Assembly (NCBI GenBank): GCA_012184525.1
Contig: WOFQ01000031.1
Span: 310,001-374,000, forward strand
Length of the DNA: 64,000 nt
Direction: 5' to 3'
Source of the DNA: Xenoacremonium recifei
Taxonomy: Eukaryota > Ascomycota > Sordariomycetes > Hypocreales > Nectriaceae
Both the position numbers and the translations under genes were made by a program. This document shows positions 23,546-33,600 of this stretch, in pieces. Every line of letters starts with the position of its first letter. Within the stretch, counting starts at the first letter, position 1. The notes below the pieces were generated by a model. That model was not told where the DNA came from and made no database searches. It saw nothing but the letters and a program-made list of their open reading frames with translations.

Positions 23546-25144
23546 TTATGCATCAAGAGGAACTGTCTTCTGCTCGACGGTATATGCCTCAGACGCACGT
23601 TGTTCAGCAATAGTCGTGTAAGCCCGGAACTCACGAGCTGGGACATGGTTCATGAAAAGCTCATCCAATTCTTCGTACGATCGCATGCGTGTCTCAGGCA
23701 CAAAGAAGAAGGCCATGACGGCAAATATGATCATGAAAGCACCAAACACGAAGCCGATTTTAGCCTTGAGGTCTCCGTATCCCGGGTTGAACATATATGG
23801 CGAGACAAAGGACCACATAGTGTTTCCGGCCGCAGAAGATGATAGAGCGATGGCAAGTGTCTTTGCTCGAAGGACAGAAGTTGGGATTTCTCCCGCCAGT
23901 GTGTAGACAGTCGAGCCGACGCCGACGTTGTAGAAGAAGTTATACATCGTGTAGAAGCCGACGGAAGCGGTCGTAGCAGCGGTCGTGTTGATCGATCCAG
24001 AGATTCCCATGCAAATGAGGAGAAGAGCTAGGCCGATGCATCCACCGAAATACATAGGACGACGGCCGTAGAAATCGGAGACGAGGAAGGCGATAGTTGC
24101 GCCGGAGATGGACAGAATCTGCGCTCCGATCTGGATGGCGAAAGACTTCTGGTTTCCAATGCCTAGATATTGATACATGAGCGCGCCGTAGTTGGAAACG
24201 AAACCGAGACCGGACATAGGTTCAGAAAGGAAAACCATAATGGCGATCAGCGTGCGGCGCAAGTTGGTGCCCCTGAAGCACTCAATGTAAGAACCCGAAC
24301 TTTGAGTCTCGGCTTCTTCCAAAGTGAGTTTGATTTGCTCAAGATGTCCGTCAGCATCGAGAGAATCCGTATAAAAGCGGCCAAGGACCTTTCGAGCAGC
24401 TGTCATCTTGCCCTTTCGAACGAGATAGACCGGCGACTCAGGCATGAAGATTTGGCCGATGAAAGCCACAGCGCCAAATCCCCATTGAGCACAAATCAAG
24501 GACTGCCAGGACCAGTTCGTGTCCCAGTCCGAAGTGAAGTAGGACATGATTGCTGAAATGAAGGGGCCAATGCATTGAGAGAGGTTGCAGAAGCCGATGA
24601 CGGACGCTCGAATTCTCAGCGGGGAGACTTCAGCAACGTATGTTGTGCAGAGGTTGAGAAGAGCGCCGATAGCGATGAAGTTGACCATCTTGCCGATAAA
24701 GAACATGACGATCGATGTGCTGGCAAATTCGATTCCCACTGATGCCAAGTTGATGGCGCTGGCCACAAGGACCACAGGCTTGGTTCCGAACTCATCAGCA
24801 AGATATGAAGCTGCCCACGATCCAACGATAGAGGCAGCATTGGAGCCACCACTGAGGGCAGACTGCCAGCTGGTCTCGATGAAGTATTCGCCGTCCTGAA
24901 GCTTGCCGAATCTCTTTTTGAAGACGGGGATACTGATAACGGCACCAGAAGACTGAGACTCGAAACCTCGCACAATGAGAGTCCAGAGCATCACACCAAT
25001 CCAGAAGAGCAGGCGAGGGTCCTTCCGAAGCGTCTGCCAGTACGTCTGGTTGTGCTCCTGTTGCTGGACGGCTCGTCCCCGAATCTGATCGGGAGAGAAG
25101 TCGGACCGCTCAACATGATCGCCGACGGCGTCAGACTTGGCCAT
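23546..25144 (-). CDS. MFS sugar transporter (sugar porter family)
   Basis: Intronless, 532 residues, 12 predicted helices. ATG 25144 gives MAKSDAVGDHVERSD; the upstream in-frame extension is very short. Family marks: GSWAASYLADEFGTKPVV between TM2 and TM3 (variant of the sugar-porter GR[RK] loop), PESPVYLVRKGK after TM6 (PESPxxL), the second-half loop VSDFYGRRPMYFGG, and FFFVPETRMRSYEELDELF at the end (PETKG-like). The TM1 region and long N-terminus resemble fungal maltose/alpha-glucoside and rhamnose-type porters. It is divergent from a cytosolic alpha-L-rhamnosidase with 855 bases between starts, so an attractive substrate is rhamnose or a rhamnosylated glycoside; this is inference from position. 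Confidence 0.88.
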   Translation of the reverse strand: MAKSDAVGDHVERSDFSPDQIRGRAVQQQEHNQTYWQTLRKDPRLLFWIGVMLWTLIVRGFESQSSGAVISIPVFKKRFGKLQDGEYFIETSWQSALSGGSNAASIVGSWAASYLADEFGTKPVVLVASAINLASVGIEFASTSIVMFFIGKMVNFIAIGALLNLCTTYVAEVSPLRIRASVIGFCNLSQCIGPFISAIMSYFTSDWDTNWSWQSLICAQWGFGAVAFIGQIFMPESPVYLVRKGKMTAARKVLGRFYTDSLDADGHLEQIKLTLEEAETQSSGSYIECFRGTNLRRTLIAIMVFLSEPMSGLGFVSNYGALMYQYLGIGNQKSFAIQIGAQILSISGATIAFLVSDFYGRRPMYFGGCIGLALLLICMGISGSINTTAATTASVGFYTMYNFFYNVGVGSTVYTLAGEIPTSVLRAKTLAIALSSSAAGNTMWSFVSPYMFNPGYGDLKAKIGFVFGAFMIIFAVMAFFFVPETRMRSYEELDELFMNHVPAREFRAYTTIAEQRASEAYTVEQKTVPLDA

Positions 25145-25305
25145 GACGAAGCAGAGAAAGGACAAGTTTTAGACAAATGTGAACGATAATAGAATTATTG
25201 GCAGCTTTCAGAAGAGTGGTGATAATCCGAGGAGAGACGTTGTGATGTGATCGACAGCATCCCTTCTATTTAAGTTATCAACACGGCAGTATGGTGAAGG
25301 GTTTT

Positions 25306-25351
25306 CCCCAGTCTGGGGTTTACACATTGCTCTGGGGATTCATTTGCGGGG
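25306..25351. promoter_or_regulatory. Cluster of CreA-like sites including a 13-base palindrome
   Basis: CCCCAG-T-CTGGGG (25306-25318) is a perfect palindrome made of two inverted CTGGGG hexamers; CTGGGG at 25332-25337 and GCGGGG at 25346-25351 follow. All fit the CreA/Mig1 consensus SYGGRG and lie 162-207 bases before the transporter start. They suggest glucose repression of the transporter, and perhaps of the rhamnosidase. Confidence 0.5.
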
Positions 25352-25475
25352 AACCTGGGAATCTGCCACCGTTGGCGTGAGCGGGAGCAATCCATCGGGC
25401 AAATGGCTGCCGACATCTCCATACTACGGGACGATGCCCTCATGTCCCGGGCCATGATTGACGATCATGCTAGGT

Positions 25476-25483
25476 CGGATCCG
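25476..25483. promoter_or_regulatory. CGGATCCG palindrome in the rhamnosidase/transporter promoter
   Basis: CGG and CCG triplets in inverted orientation are the half-sites of Zn2Cys6 dimers; here the spacer is two bases. The CGGATC half also occurs as a wide inverted repeat before the Zn2Cys6 gene at 42291. Function is inferred from the pattern only. Confidence 0.3.
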
Positions 25484-25999
25484 TCACTAGGGGACGCGTG
25501 GATGCTTCAGTTCGGTAGAATACCAGACCGATTATCTGTCCATGCTTGTGGGCTTGGCCAAGACATCCGGCAAGGGGTTTCGGCTTCTGGTGATAATGAG
25601 GGTCTCAACGGTCCGTCCGGGAGCACTATGGAGAAACAAAGGAGAAACTACGGCAGTTGAAGCGAGGTTTGAGGCCTTCTTCTCCAATCATGTTTCGACA
25701 GCATGCCCGAGAACTTCGTGGCATCCATCAGCCTCGCCGGGGTGGTAACTTGAATGGGACTGGCGCTATGAGCTACCGGAATAACCATGGCATAGCTATG
25801 GGATATCTGCGGCAAACTCTGCAAGTGCAACAGGCATATTCGGTTGAAAGTAGGCCGAGGATTCCCACTTGGGCTCGTCTTGTATTGGAGCGACCGCAAA
25901 TGTGAGGAGGAGCTATTTAGCAACCCGCAGCCTCGACCAGGTCCTGAAAGATACTTGGAAATACTATCTATTTTCAGTGGAACCTTGAGGTCTCGGATC

Positions 26000-28726
26000 A
26001 TGTCGCCTTCGCATCCCCTTTTGTCCGCTCCCACGGTTGAGCAACATCCTACAGGGTTCGGCGTCGGGGTATCTTCACCTCGCCTCTCGTGGCGATTCAC
26101 TAGTGCCCAAGATGCATCCCCTCAAGACTGGGAGCAGACTGGATATGATGTTGAAATTCATCGACCGGGGGCCAAAGAACCGGAGTTGTTTAACTTCACC
26201 AGCTCCAGCTCTGTCTTGGTCCCTTGGCCCAGTAACCCCTTGAAATCTCGAGAACAAGCCCTAGTTCGAGTTCGAGTCTACGGCAACAACAGTACAGAGC
26301 CCTCCAGTTGGTCACCATGGACAGTGGTGGAATGTGCTCTTTTGAATCAAGGCGACTGGAAAGCTCGTCCTATAGCCAGTGCCACGCCTACCAACTCTAA
26401 AGCCGACGGCCCTCATAGACCTGTGCGGTTTAAGCGAGTCTTTACAGTACCCTCCGACGCCGGCATCAAAGACCGATCGCGCCTGTATATTACAAGCCTA
26501 GGAGTGTATCAAGCATTCTTGAACGGACAACGGATAGGCGACCACTGCATGGCCCCTGGCTGGACCAGCTACCGCCACCGCTTGAACTATCAAGTGTTCG
26601 ATGTCGCTGCTCTTTTGAAACCGAATGAGACCAACGTTCTTACCGTCGAAGTTGCTGAAGGATGGTATGCTGGCCGTCTCGGTTTTCATGGAGGATTCAG
26701 AAACATCTACGGCAACGAAATTGGCGCGCTGGTACAACTGGAGATAGGGCAGGATGATGGAAAAATGTTCAGTGTCGTCTCCGATCAACAATGGTCGTGC
26801 CAACCCAGCGCCATCATTCGAAGCGAGATCTACGATGGTGAGCTTTATGATGCGAGAGAAGAGTCTCCAGAGTGGAAGACAACATCGGAACAAAATGACC
26901 AGGCATGGCATACCGTGAAGGAGCTGGAACTTCCAGCAGCGGAACTTGTTTCTCCGGACGCACCTCCTGTTCGTGTGACGGAAGAAGTCAAGCCAGTCTC
27001 TTTTATCACCACTCCATCAGGCAAGACGGTGATAGACTTTGGCCAGAATCTCGTTGGCCGTTTGCTCGTCAAGTCCCTTCAAAAGCCTCAAGGGCACTCG
27101 GTTACCTTCACCCATGCAGAGGTTATGGAGAACGGAGAACTTGGCATCCGCCCACTTCGCGAGGCCGTATGCGCAGACACGGTTATATCTTCAGGCCAGG
27201 TATTGGAGAGCTGGACTCCACAATACACTTTCCACGGCTTCCGCTACGTGTTAGTTGAAGGGTGGACTCCTAATGATTCAGAGAACCCCCTGCTTCTTTC
27301 TAGCATTTGCGCTCAAGTCATCCATACGGACATGACACGAACAGGTTACTTCAACTGCTCGAACTCGATGATAAACAAACTTCACCAGAATGCGCTCTGG
27401 AGCATGCGAGGAAACTTCCTTTCCATCCCGACTGATTGCCCGCAACGGGACGAACGATTGGGATGGACCGGAGATATCCAGGTCTTCTGCCCTTCAGCCA
27501 ACTATCTCTATAACACTGCTGGAATGCTTGGAGACTGGCTGAAAGATGTAGCAGCGGAGCAACTTCTGGAAGGCGACGGGGCAATCCCGCCATTTGTCGT
27601 GCCGAATGTGCTGCAAAAACTTTGGCCAGTAATGCCTCAAGCAATTTGGGATGATGTTACTGTCTTAACACCGTGGGCGCTGTATCGGTCCTTCGGAGAC
27701 GTGGGCATCCTGAGACGACAATACTCGAGTATGGTTGCTTGGTTGGATAAAGGCGTCAAACGGGGTGCTGATAGATTGTGGGATCTGGAGGTTTGGCAGT
27801 TGGGTGACTGGCTCGATCCCACGGCGCCTCCCGAAGAACCTGGAAACGCCCGTACAAACGGAACGCTAGTTGCGGATGCATACCTAGTCCACGTCACGTC
27901 GGTGCTGGCCCAGATCAGTGCGATCCTGGACGAGAAAGAGAATGCTGCTCGATACGAGGCAGACTGCAAAGAGCTCAAGGCCACGTTCCAAGAAAAGTAC
28001 ATCACCTCTTCAGGCCTGCTTGTTGGAGACAGCCAGACTGCTTTGAGTTTGGCCATCGTCTTCAATCTTCACGCAAAGCCTGAGCAAGCATCAAAGGCTG
28101 GGGACAGACTGGCATACTTGGTTCGTCTAGCTAAGTTCCGTGTTGCAACGGGCTTTGCTGGAACACCTATCGTTACTCATGCTCTCAGCCAAAGTGGACA
28201 CTATCAGCTTGCCTACAGAATGCTACTAGAGGAGGAACGTCCTTCTTGGATGTACCCGATTACAATGGGTGCTACAACTGTTTGGGAGCGGTGGGATAGT
28301 ATGCTGCCCGACGGATCCGTTAACCCCGGAGAGATGACTAGCTTTAACCACTATGCTCTTGGATCTGTAGTCAACTGGCTCCACGAGTGTGTGGCTGGAA
28401 TCCGACCTATCGAAGCGGGCTGGAAGACTTTCCGAGTTGCCCCCATGCCTGGCGGACAGTTCGACTCTGCTGAGGCGAGCTATGAGACGTCTTATGGGCG
28501 AGTGGAATGTCGGTGGTCGATCCAAGACTCCGACAACTTTGAGCTTGACATACTGGTTCCTGCGAACTGCAAAGCATTGGTTATTCTGCCAGAAGATGGT
28601 AAGGATGCGGAGTCTGAGTCCAAAGGAAAGTGGGTGGGATCTGGACGGCACCACTTCCAGTGTCGTTGGAGTAGTGCTGTCCAGTGGCCTCCCAAGGCTC
28701 TGGTGCCTCCTATGGCAGAGGTATAG
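26000..28726 (+). CDS. GH78 alpha-L-rhamnosidase, cytosolic type
   Basis: It hydrolyses terminal alpha-L-rhamnose from rhamnosides. Intronless, 908 residues from ATG 26000 (MSPSHPLLSAPTVEQHPTGF); the in-frame extension back to 25844 has no ATG. Layout: N-terminal beta domains with LYITSLGVYQAFLNGQRIGD and APGWTSYRHRLNYQVFDV, then the (alpha/alpha)6 catalytic domain. The general-acid motif DCPQRDERLGWTGDIQVF is at about 479-496, and the general-base region MGATTVWERWDSM at about 755-767. The C-terminal beta domain ends near 908. There is no signal peptide, unlike secreted fungal GH78 enzymes, so it should act inside the cell on imported rhamno-oligosaccharides or glycosides, fitting the divergent transporter. 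Confidence 0.93.
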   Translation: MSPSHPLLSAPTVEQHPTGFGVGVSSPRLSWRFTSAQDASPQDWEQTGYDVEIHRPGAKEPELFNFTSSSSVLVPWPSNPLKSREQALVRVRVYGNNSTEPSSWSPWTVVECALLNQGDWKARPIASATPTNSKADGPHRPVRFKRVFTVPSDAGIKDRSRLYITSLGVYQAFLNGQRIGDHCMAPGWTSYRHRLNYQVFDVAALLKPNETNVLTVEVAEGWYAGRLGFHGGFRNIYGNEIGALVQLEIGQDDGKMFSVVSDQQWSCQPSAIIRSEIYDGELYDAREESPEWKTTSEQNDQAWHTVKELELPAAELVSPDAPPVRVTEEVKPVSFITTPSGKTVIDFGQNLVGRLLVKSLQKPQGHSVTFTHAEVMENGELGIRPLREAVCADTVISSGQVLESWTPQYTFHGFRYVLVEGWTPNDSENPLLLSSICAQVIHTDMTRTGYFNCSNSMINKLHQNALWSMRGNFLSIPTDCPQRDERLGWTGDIQVFCPSANYLYNTAGMLGDWLKDVAAEQLLEGDGAIPPFVVPNVLQKLWPVMPQAIWDDVTVLTPWALYRSFGDVGILRRQYSSMVAWLDKGVKRGADRLWDLEVWQLGDWLDPTAPPEEPGNARTNGTLVADAYLVHVTSVLAQISAILDEKENAARYEADCKELKATFQEKYITSSGLLVGDSQTALSLAIVFNLHAKPEQASKAGDRLAYLVRLAKFRVATGFAGTPIVTHALSQSGHYQLAYRMLLEEERPSWMYPITMGATTVWERWDSMLPDGSVNPGEMTSFNHYALGSVVNWLHECVAGIRPIEAGWKTFRVAPMPGGQFDSAEASYETSYGRVECRWSIQDSDNFELDILVPANCKALVILPEDGKDAESESKGKWVGSGRHHFQCRWSSAVQWPPKALVPPMAEV

Positions 28727-28885
28727 CGCAGATCCATATGATGTAAGATTGGCAATTCAAAATTTGGACGTCTGGCATTGTATGTGCATTTGTAATAATC
28801 TTCTAAATGCATTAGAACAAAGAGACAAAACTCTTGTGTGCACTATCTTCGATGTAATCGCTGACCTCTCCATCATTCACCATCA

Positions 28886-30545
28886 CTAATAGACAAAAAC
28901 AAATTCATCGTTCTTCCAATCCGTGATATCCCGGAAGGCGTTCTCTCCCAGGTGGGCTCCAGTTTCGTCGTCCTGGGGTCCTGCTGCGAAGTGGTGCTCC
29001 ATACTAAGATCTCGAAGTTTGGCTGGCTTTCCATTCCGCACTCGCTTGCGTTCCTGCATCTTATTGAGGAAGAATAGATTGACAACTTGCAGGATGATTA
29101 CTCCAATGAGAGCCCCGGTGATGCCCATAGTCTTGGTAAGCCCTGGCTTATAGTATGGCGCGTCCTTCGAGTTGAACAGAAGAGGACCGATAATGTTGGC
29201 TGCTGATACGCCGATATTGAAAAGAACCATAACGACTGACTTCTTCGTTGTACCAGCGAGGTTGGAAATCATCCAAGACACAATCAGTGGATTACCGGCA
29301 AAGGTAAATGCCAGCATATAATAAGCGGCTAGCAGCGGGGGAATATAGTCTCTGTTCAAGAGATAGAGCATGATGGTGCCGGCAAGGACAGGAAGCATAG
29401 CGGCGATGAAGAACGGGGACTTGATGCGGAACCGATGTGCAAGATAAGAGGCTGGCAGAATGACGATGACCTGCATTGCTCCGAAAGGAATGTTCAACAA
29501 CGAAGTCGTCGCAGAATTGAAGCCAAAACCTCCAATGATGATGGGGCCGAAAGTGTTGGTCACTGCGGCAGTGACGTTGAGGCACAGGGCCATTGCGATG
29601 AACAACCACGACTTGGGCTCGATGAGAGCTTCAAGGGCTTGACCCCATTTGAATTTGCGACTACCAGTTCCTGTCTGGTTGGCACGAAGACGCTCAATGG
29701 CCTGGAGCTTCTCGTGATCATTCAGGAAGCGAGCACTTGTAACATCGTTGTCCATCAAGAGGTAGCATATGGGCGCAGAGATGACGGTGACGAGTCCGAC
29801 GAAGAGGAAAAGAATGCGCCATGAGGCCAGGGAGCCATGGATTTGTCCGAGCCCGAAGGAGACAGCAGCGGCAAACATGGTAGCGAGGCCATTGGTGCCG
29901 TACCAGCAAGCAACTCGCATAGGCTGCTCAGCTCGTCGATACCAATGGGAGGTGATGACAGAAAACAGGGGGAGACAAGCTGCCTCGAAGAGTCCGAGGA
30001 GAAATCGAGTAGCGATGAGACCCCCATAGCTGCTGCAAGCTGCCATGCATGCCTGAGCGATTCCCCAGCCCAGAACAAGGGTGGCCATCAGGATTCGGTG
30101 AGGCACTCTCACCATAAGCCAAGATGAGAAAGGAAGCCAGCACAGCTGCGCGATGGCCGACATGGAGCTGACGAGAGAGTATTGGTTGCCGGTGAGGTTG
30201 CAGTCGTCGCGCAGCCCCCAGACGGCGCCGTATCCTAGGACAGACTTGTCGAGAATCTGGAGGAAGTAGACCCATACGAGGACCGAGAGGATATGTTTAT
30301 CGGTCTTGCGACGAATGCGTTTGCTCTGGTAAGAGGATGGGGGTCAGTTTGGTTCCTTGGCGTATATCGAGATAAGAGCAGGGTAGCTATACGTCTTCTT
30401 CAGAGACCTCGACCTGCTGGTCGCCGATGAGCTGAGCGGCGCGGTCTTCATCTTTGACATGAACATGAGAGCTCTTGAACTGGGGCTCAACATCCTCGGC
30501 AAAGTGCTGGGAGACATTGTCTCCGTCATTCTTGGGGGTCGTCAT
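28886..30545 (-). CDS. MFS transporter, anion:cation symporter (ACS/allantoate permease) family
   Basis: Two exons, 30545-30393 and 30325-28886, give 530 residues with 12 helices. The N-terminal 50 residues are charged and hydrophilic. Family marks are KRIRRKTDKHILSVLVWVYFLQILDKSVLGYGAVWGL at the first helix (read in parts), GNQYSLVSSMSAIAQL, and RFLLGLFEAACLPLFSVI. These are typical of fungal Dal5/Tna1-like carriers of organic anions, the family that also includes bacterial hexonate and galactonate transporters. Next to an aldonate dehydratase and aldolase, import of an aldonate or related acid is the best guess. Its promoter carries TGGGGGTCA in gene orientation 342 bases before the ATG, and its only intron contains the reverse of the same nonamer. 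Confidence 0.88.
30338..30346 (+). promoter_or_regulatory. TGGGGGTCA motif inside the ACS transporter intron
   Basis: An exact copy of the nonamer shared by the cluster promoters, here in intron 1 of the minus-strand transporter gene and so in opposite orientation to it. Confidence 0.35.
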
Positions 30546-31250
30546 GGCTAGACGAAACGTTCGCCCGTGCTCGGGTCGTGAGAGAGCTCAGAGAGGGGAT
30601 TGAAGGACAGTGACTCAGAGACGGTGATGAGAAACTCAGAAGCGACGAGATTTGGGCCCCCGAGGATGGGCAGATCTTTATATCTGTTCCAGCCCCGCGT
30701 TGAGAGCCTGCAGGGGTTCGCAGCTTGTTGAGCCTGGGATGGGCGGAGGTCCTACGGAACAGGGAACGTGGTGTTGGCATTGATCGCCATCAGCGTCACC
30801 CCAGACTCAAATCCGCCACGACTAACCCCAGACTGGCACGGCACTTATCCGTAGCGCCAATGCGGAGAAGTTGAAAGGCCATGGCTTGACCCCCACTAAT
30901 GGAAACATGCTAGTCGCGGTCTGTGGGAGATACGTGCGGGTATTGAGAAAACACGGGGTAGTGAACACCTTAACGAGGAAGCTGGGGAAGAATTGTTGAT
31001 ATCTGGGGGTGGGGGGAAAGGCGCCTTTCAGCCGAGATCATTTGATATTGGTGTGGCTTTGAGCTGTTTTGTCATCTCTTACGGCCAAATCGTCATGCTC
31101 TGACCTGCAATGCAACAGTAGATGGGGGTATATATCCACCAGTTAAGACAACACGGAGACAAAGATCGGCAATGGCATTTGACCAAAGCCCGAGTAAAAG
31201 AATTCGGCAATACAAGTAAGAATATTGACTTTTGATTCGCTATTCGGTGT
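30546..31250. promoter_or_regulatory. Promoter of ACS transporter / 3' flank of ketopantoate-reductase-like gene
   Basis: 705 bases with two direct CCCCAGACT repeats (30799-30807 and 30826-30834, each containing a reversed CTGGGG CreA-like hexamer), the shared TGACCCCCA motif at 30887, and a G-rich patch TGGGGGTGGGGGG near 31004. No gene is seen. Confidence 0.5.
30887..30895 (-). promoter_or_regulatory. Cluster motif TGGGGGTCA before ACS transporter
   Basis: Reads TGGGGGTCA(A) on the minus strand, the direction of the transporter gene, 342 bases before its ATG. Flanks (gTGGGGGTCAAg) match those of the copy before the zinc dehydrogenase. Confidence 0.55.
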
Positions 31251-32387
31251 CTACTTTGATGCATCCTTTATGAGCCGAAGATTGACGCCCGTCAAGATGA
31301 TGTAGATGACGTCCAAAGTTGGAGTTGGGATGCCTAGCTTCTTCCCCTTTTTGTACGGAGTCCCTAGGATAATATCGACTTCCATAGGCCGACCTGCCTT
31401 GTAGTCATTCTGCATACTGCTGCCGATGGGCGGCATAGCCAAGATTTTGTTGATCAGCTCATCTATCAGCTTGTCCTCTATCGGCACATTGCATGCCCTT
31501 GCAACATTGATGACTTCCTGCATCAAACGTCGCGTCATTGGCATAGCTTCTGTTGATGAGTTCAACCAAGCGTGTGTATCTAGGAGGGTGAGGGTGGTAA
31601 GAGAGTTCCAAGCGACATTCCAGACAACTTTCTCCCACCGTTGGACCTGAATGTTTGGTACCACTTGAAACACTGTCTTGCCTTGCGTCAATAGAGCTGA
31701 AAAATGATCGAGCCTTTGTTTCTCGAGATTCTGGTTTCCCGTTTCATTGGGGTATAGACCGATCTGCATATCCTCCGATTTGATCTGGGCAAAGTGGCCG
31801 GGCTCAGGTTGGATGCCTCCAGTCCACGTCTGCGGAAAAGGTCAGTCATGCGCCAAATCCTATGCCAAGAAGCTACGCACCACACAGGATATAATAGTAG
31901 CTGTCGGAAAAGCATCCCTGAAAGGCTCTTCATTTCCGACTCCATTCTGAATGATTACAATTGTCGTCTTCTTCTCATCGACTCCGGGGGCAAGCTGGGC
32001 TGGTACAGCATCTTGATCAATGGCCTTGTGCGCACAGACGATGTAGTCGAATTTTATGTCGGCTTCAGCAACACTTTTCACCACTGCACTCGAGAACATT
32101 AGACGCAAAGAGTTAATAGGGTGGGGTTTCAGTAAATTTACCCTTGTATGGCCGAACAACATGCTCTCCATGGTTCTCACTCTTCATGATGATGCCATTT
32201 TTGCTGACTGGCTCATAGTTGGACCGAGCAACAACGCTCAATCTTACACCGGGCGCTCGGCTGAGGATGAAGGCATAAAAAGAGCCGATGCTATGCGGGA
32301 AATGAGCGAAACGTACTGTACATGGTGGAGTGCCACTTACGCTCCCAGCCCATACAACAAAACATCAATTGGTTGCTCTGAAGCCAT
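31251..32387 (-). CDS. 2-dehydropantoate 2-reductase-like (ApbA/PanE family) enzyme
   Basis: Four exons, 32387-32341, 32290-32142, 32083-31881 and 31829-31251, give 325 residues; every phase closes. The N-terminus MASEQPIDVLLYGLGAIGSF carries the Rossmann GxGxxG, with the intron splitting it. TIVIIQNGVGNEE is the conserved PanE core, and KVVWNVAWNSL holds the family's catalytic Lys and Asn. The C-terminal helical domain includes SSMQNDYKAGRPMEVDIILG, also diagnostic (SSMxxDxxxGRPxExE). Fungi have several paralogues, and many are not in pantothenate synthesis but reduce other 2-keto acids. Its promoter carries the cluster motif, so here it may handle a 2-keto acid from aldonate breakdown; the substrate is unproven. 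Confidence 0.88.
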
Positions 32388-32642
32388 GGTTACAGCTGTA
32401 GTCTAAGCGGGCAGGTGATCCGGAAACTGAACAAGAACATTTTAGCCGCGGAAGCTTGCCGGACTGTGCGCCACGCTGTATTTGTACGCGAGACGCACTC
32501 CATGACTCGAGATGGGGAGGGGAAACGACTCGCAGCGCGTTTTAGCGTCCGGTTTTCACACCAATCTGTTCGCGTGAATGACCAGTCCCACAGAGCTCGC
32601 TCTGGGAAGGGCAGTGATTGACTACAGAATGGTGCTTTGAGT

Positions 32643-32651
32643 TGACCCCCA
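32643..32651 (-). promoter_or_regulatory. Cluster motif TGGGGGTCA before reductase gene
   Basis: Reads aTGGGGGTCAAc on the minus strand, the direction of the reductase gene, about 256 bases before its ATG. Confidence 0.55.
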
Positions 32652-33371
32652 TTGAAGCTGGTCACCCTCGTGCCATTTTCGGTGGGGGGTCGGCGATCCT
32701 CCGGGGATGAAAGCCGGTTGCGATCCCTTGCACATGCCAGGAAAGCTTCCGCATGCATCTAGTTGTAGAGATGCGGTGTCGTCGGCTAATGAAAGATGCA
32801 CAGATGCTGTCGGTTATTCAGAAGCGAGAGCTTGACCGGCAAACGAGGAGGGCATTTGCCGAGCTTTCCTGATCTTGATGCCGCTTCCGGGCCGACGTTT
32901 ACCTGAATTGAGTAGTCCTGATTGAATCACTCAATTGCAAATGCGACGGTCCAGATTGTTTCTGGCTCTTGTGTAGAGATATACCTCAAAAGGCTAGGCG
33001 AGTGCTCTCGATAGTCTCTATATGACCAATCAGACTCAACAGGATGAGTGGCTTTAGGCATAGGCTGGAATCCAATAATGTCCTAGGGCTTGATTCATAT
33101 CATCCAGAGAGGATTCTGCTTTCGCAGCATTCTAGAGAGTGCATGTGCGAGAAAGCTAAGGAGATTCTCCCCTGCTCTTGGCGTCAATCCATAGAAAGTA
33201 AATACTCCCTGTACAGTCGCTGCCCTTCCCTCAACTTCTCTGATTGAGTTGAGAAGCCTTTCGTATCAGTGACTACAAGCAAAATGTTTGCCGGTAGGTA
33301 TGTTCATTGTGGCGGGAGCCATAAGCTGTGGAGCTCCGCGGGCGTGGCCATCACCCTAGCGTGGGGGAGGC

Positions 33372-33380
33372 AACCCCCAT
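33372..33380 (+). promoter_or_regulatory. Degenerate cluster motif before aldolase
   Basis: AACCCCCAT differs from TGACCCCCA in its first bases and lies about 221 bases before the aldolase ATG, in opposite orientation to the exact copies. It is weaker evidence than the exact sites. Confidence 0.25.
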
Positions 33381-33600
33381 ATTGGCCAAACCGTCATGCA
33401 ATCATGATTCAGATCTGCCTGAGGAATTAAGCCAGTCCGGACCTCGGCCTGAATGTTCTTCTCTTGTACCTGGTGGCTTGGTAACGATCCAAAAACACCT
33501 GTCTTCCGCTGCTGAGACACTCCTATTTCCGAACCAGCCCTATTTTCACCACTCCAGCCAAGAATCAAGACAGGATCTAGCTGATATATCACTATACACC

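Larger units (their letters stand above)
25145..25999. promoter_or_regulatory. Bidirectional promoter, MFS sugar transporter / GH78
   Basis: 855 bases. It holds a cluster of CreA-type SYGGRG hexamers near the transporter and a CGGATCCG palindrome in the middle. The frame of GH78 is open upstream to 25844 without an ATG. No other gene is seen. Confidence 0.5.
32388..33600. promoter_or_regulatory. Bidirectional promoter, reductase / aldolase
   Basis: About 1.2 kb between divergent starts. It holds an exact TGACCCCCA at 32643, a near copy TGGGGGGTCG at 32683-32692 reading towards the aldolase, and AACCCCCATATTGG at 33372-33385. The aldolase frame is open upstream to about 33328 without an ATG. 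Short frames in the middle look non-coding. Confidence 0.5.

Noticed and set aside
20976..25144. Methyltransferase and transporter as part of a secondary-metabolite cluster
   Set aside because: No polyketide synthase, NRPS, terpene cyclase or prenyltransferase occurs anywhere in the window.
25844..25999. N-terminal extension of the GH78 frame
   Set aside because: The extra codons contain no ATG; the first ATG at 26000 begins sequence that fits the family.
33328..33600. N-terminal extension of the aldolase frame (91 codons)
   Set aside because: No ATG in the extension; the family N-terminus fits ATG 33601, and the region carries promoter-like motifs.
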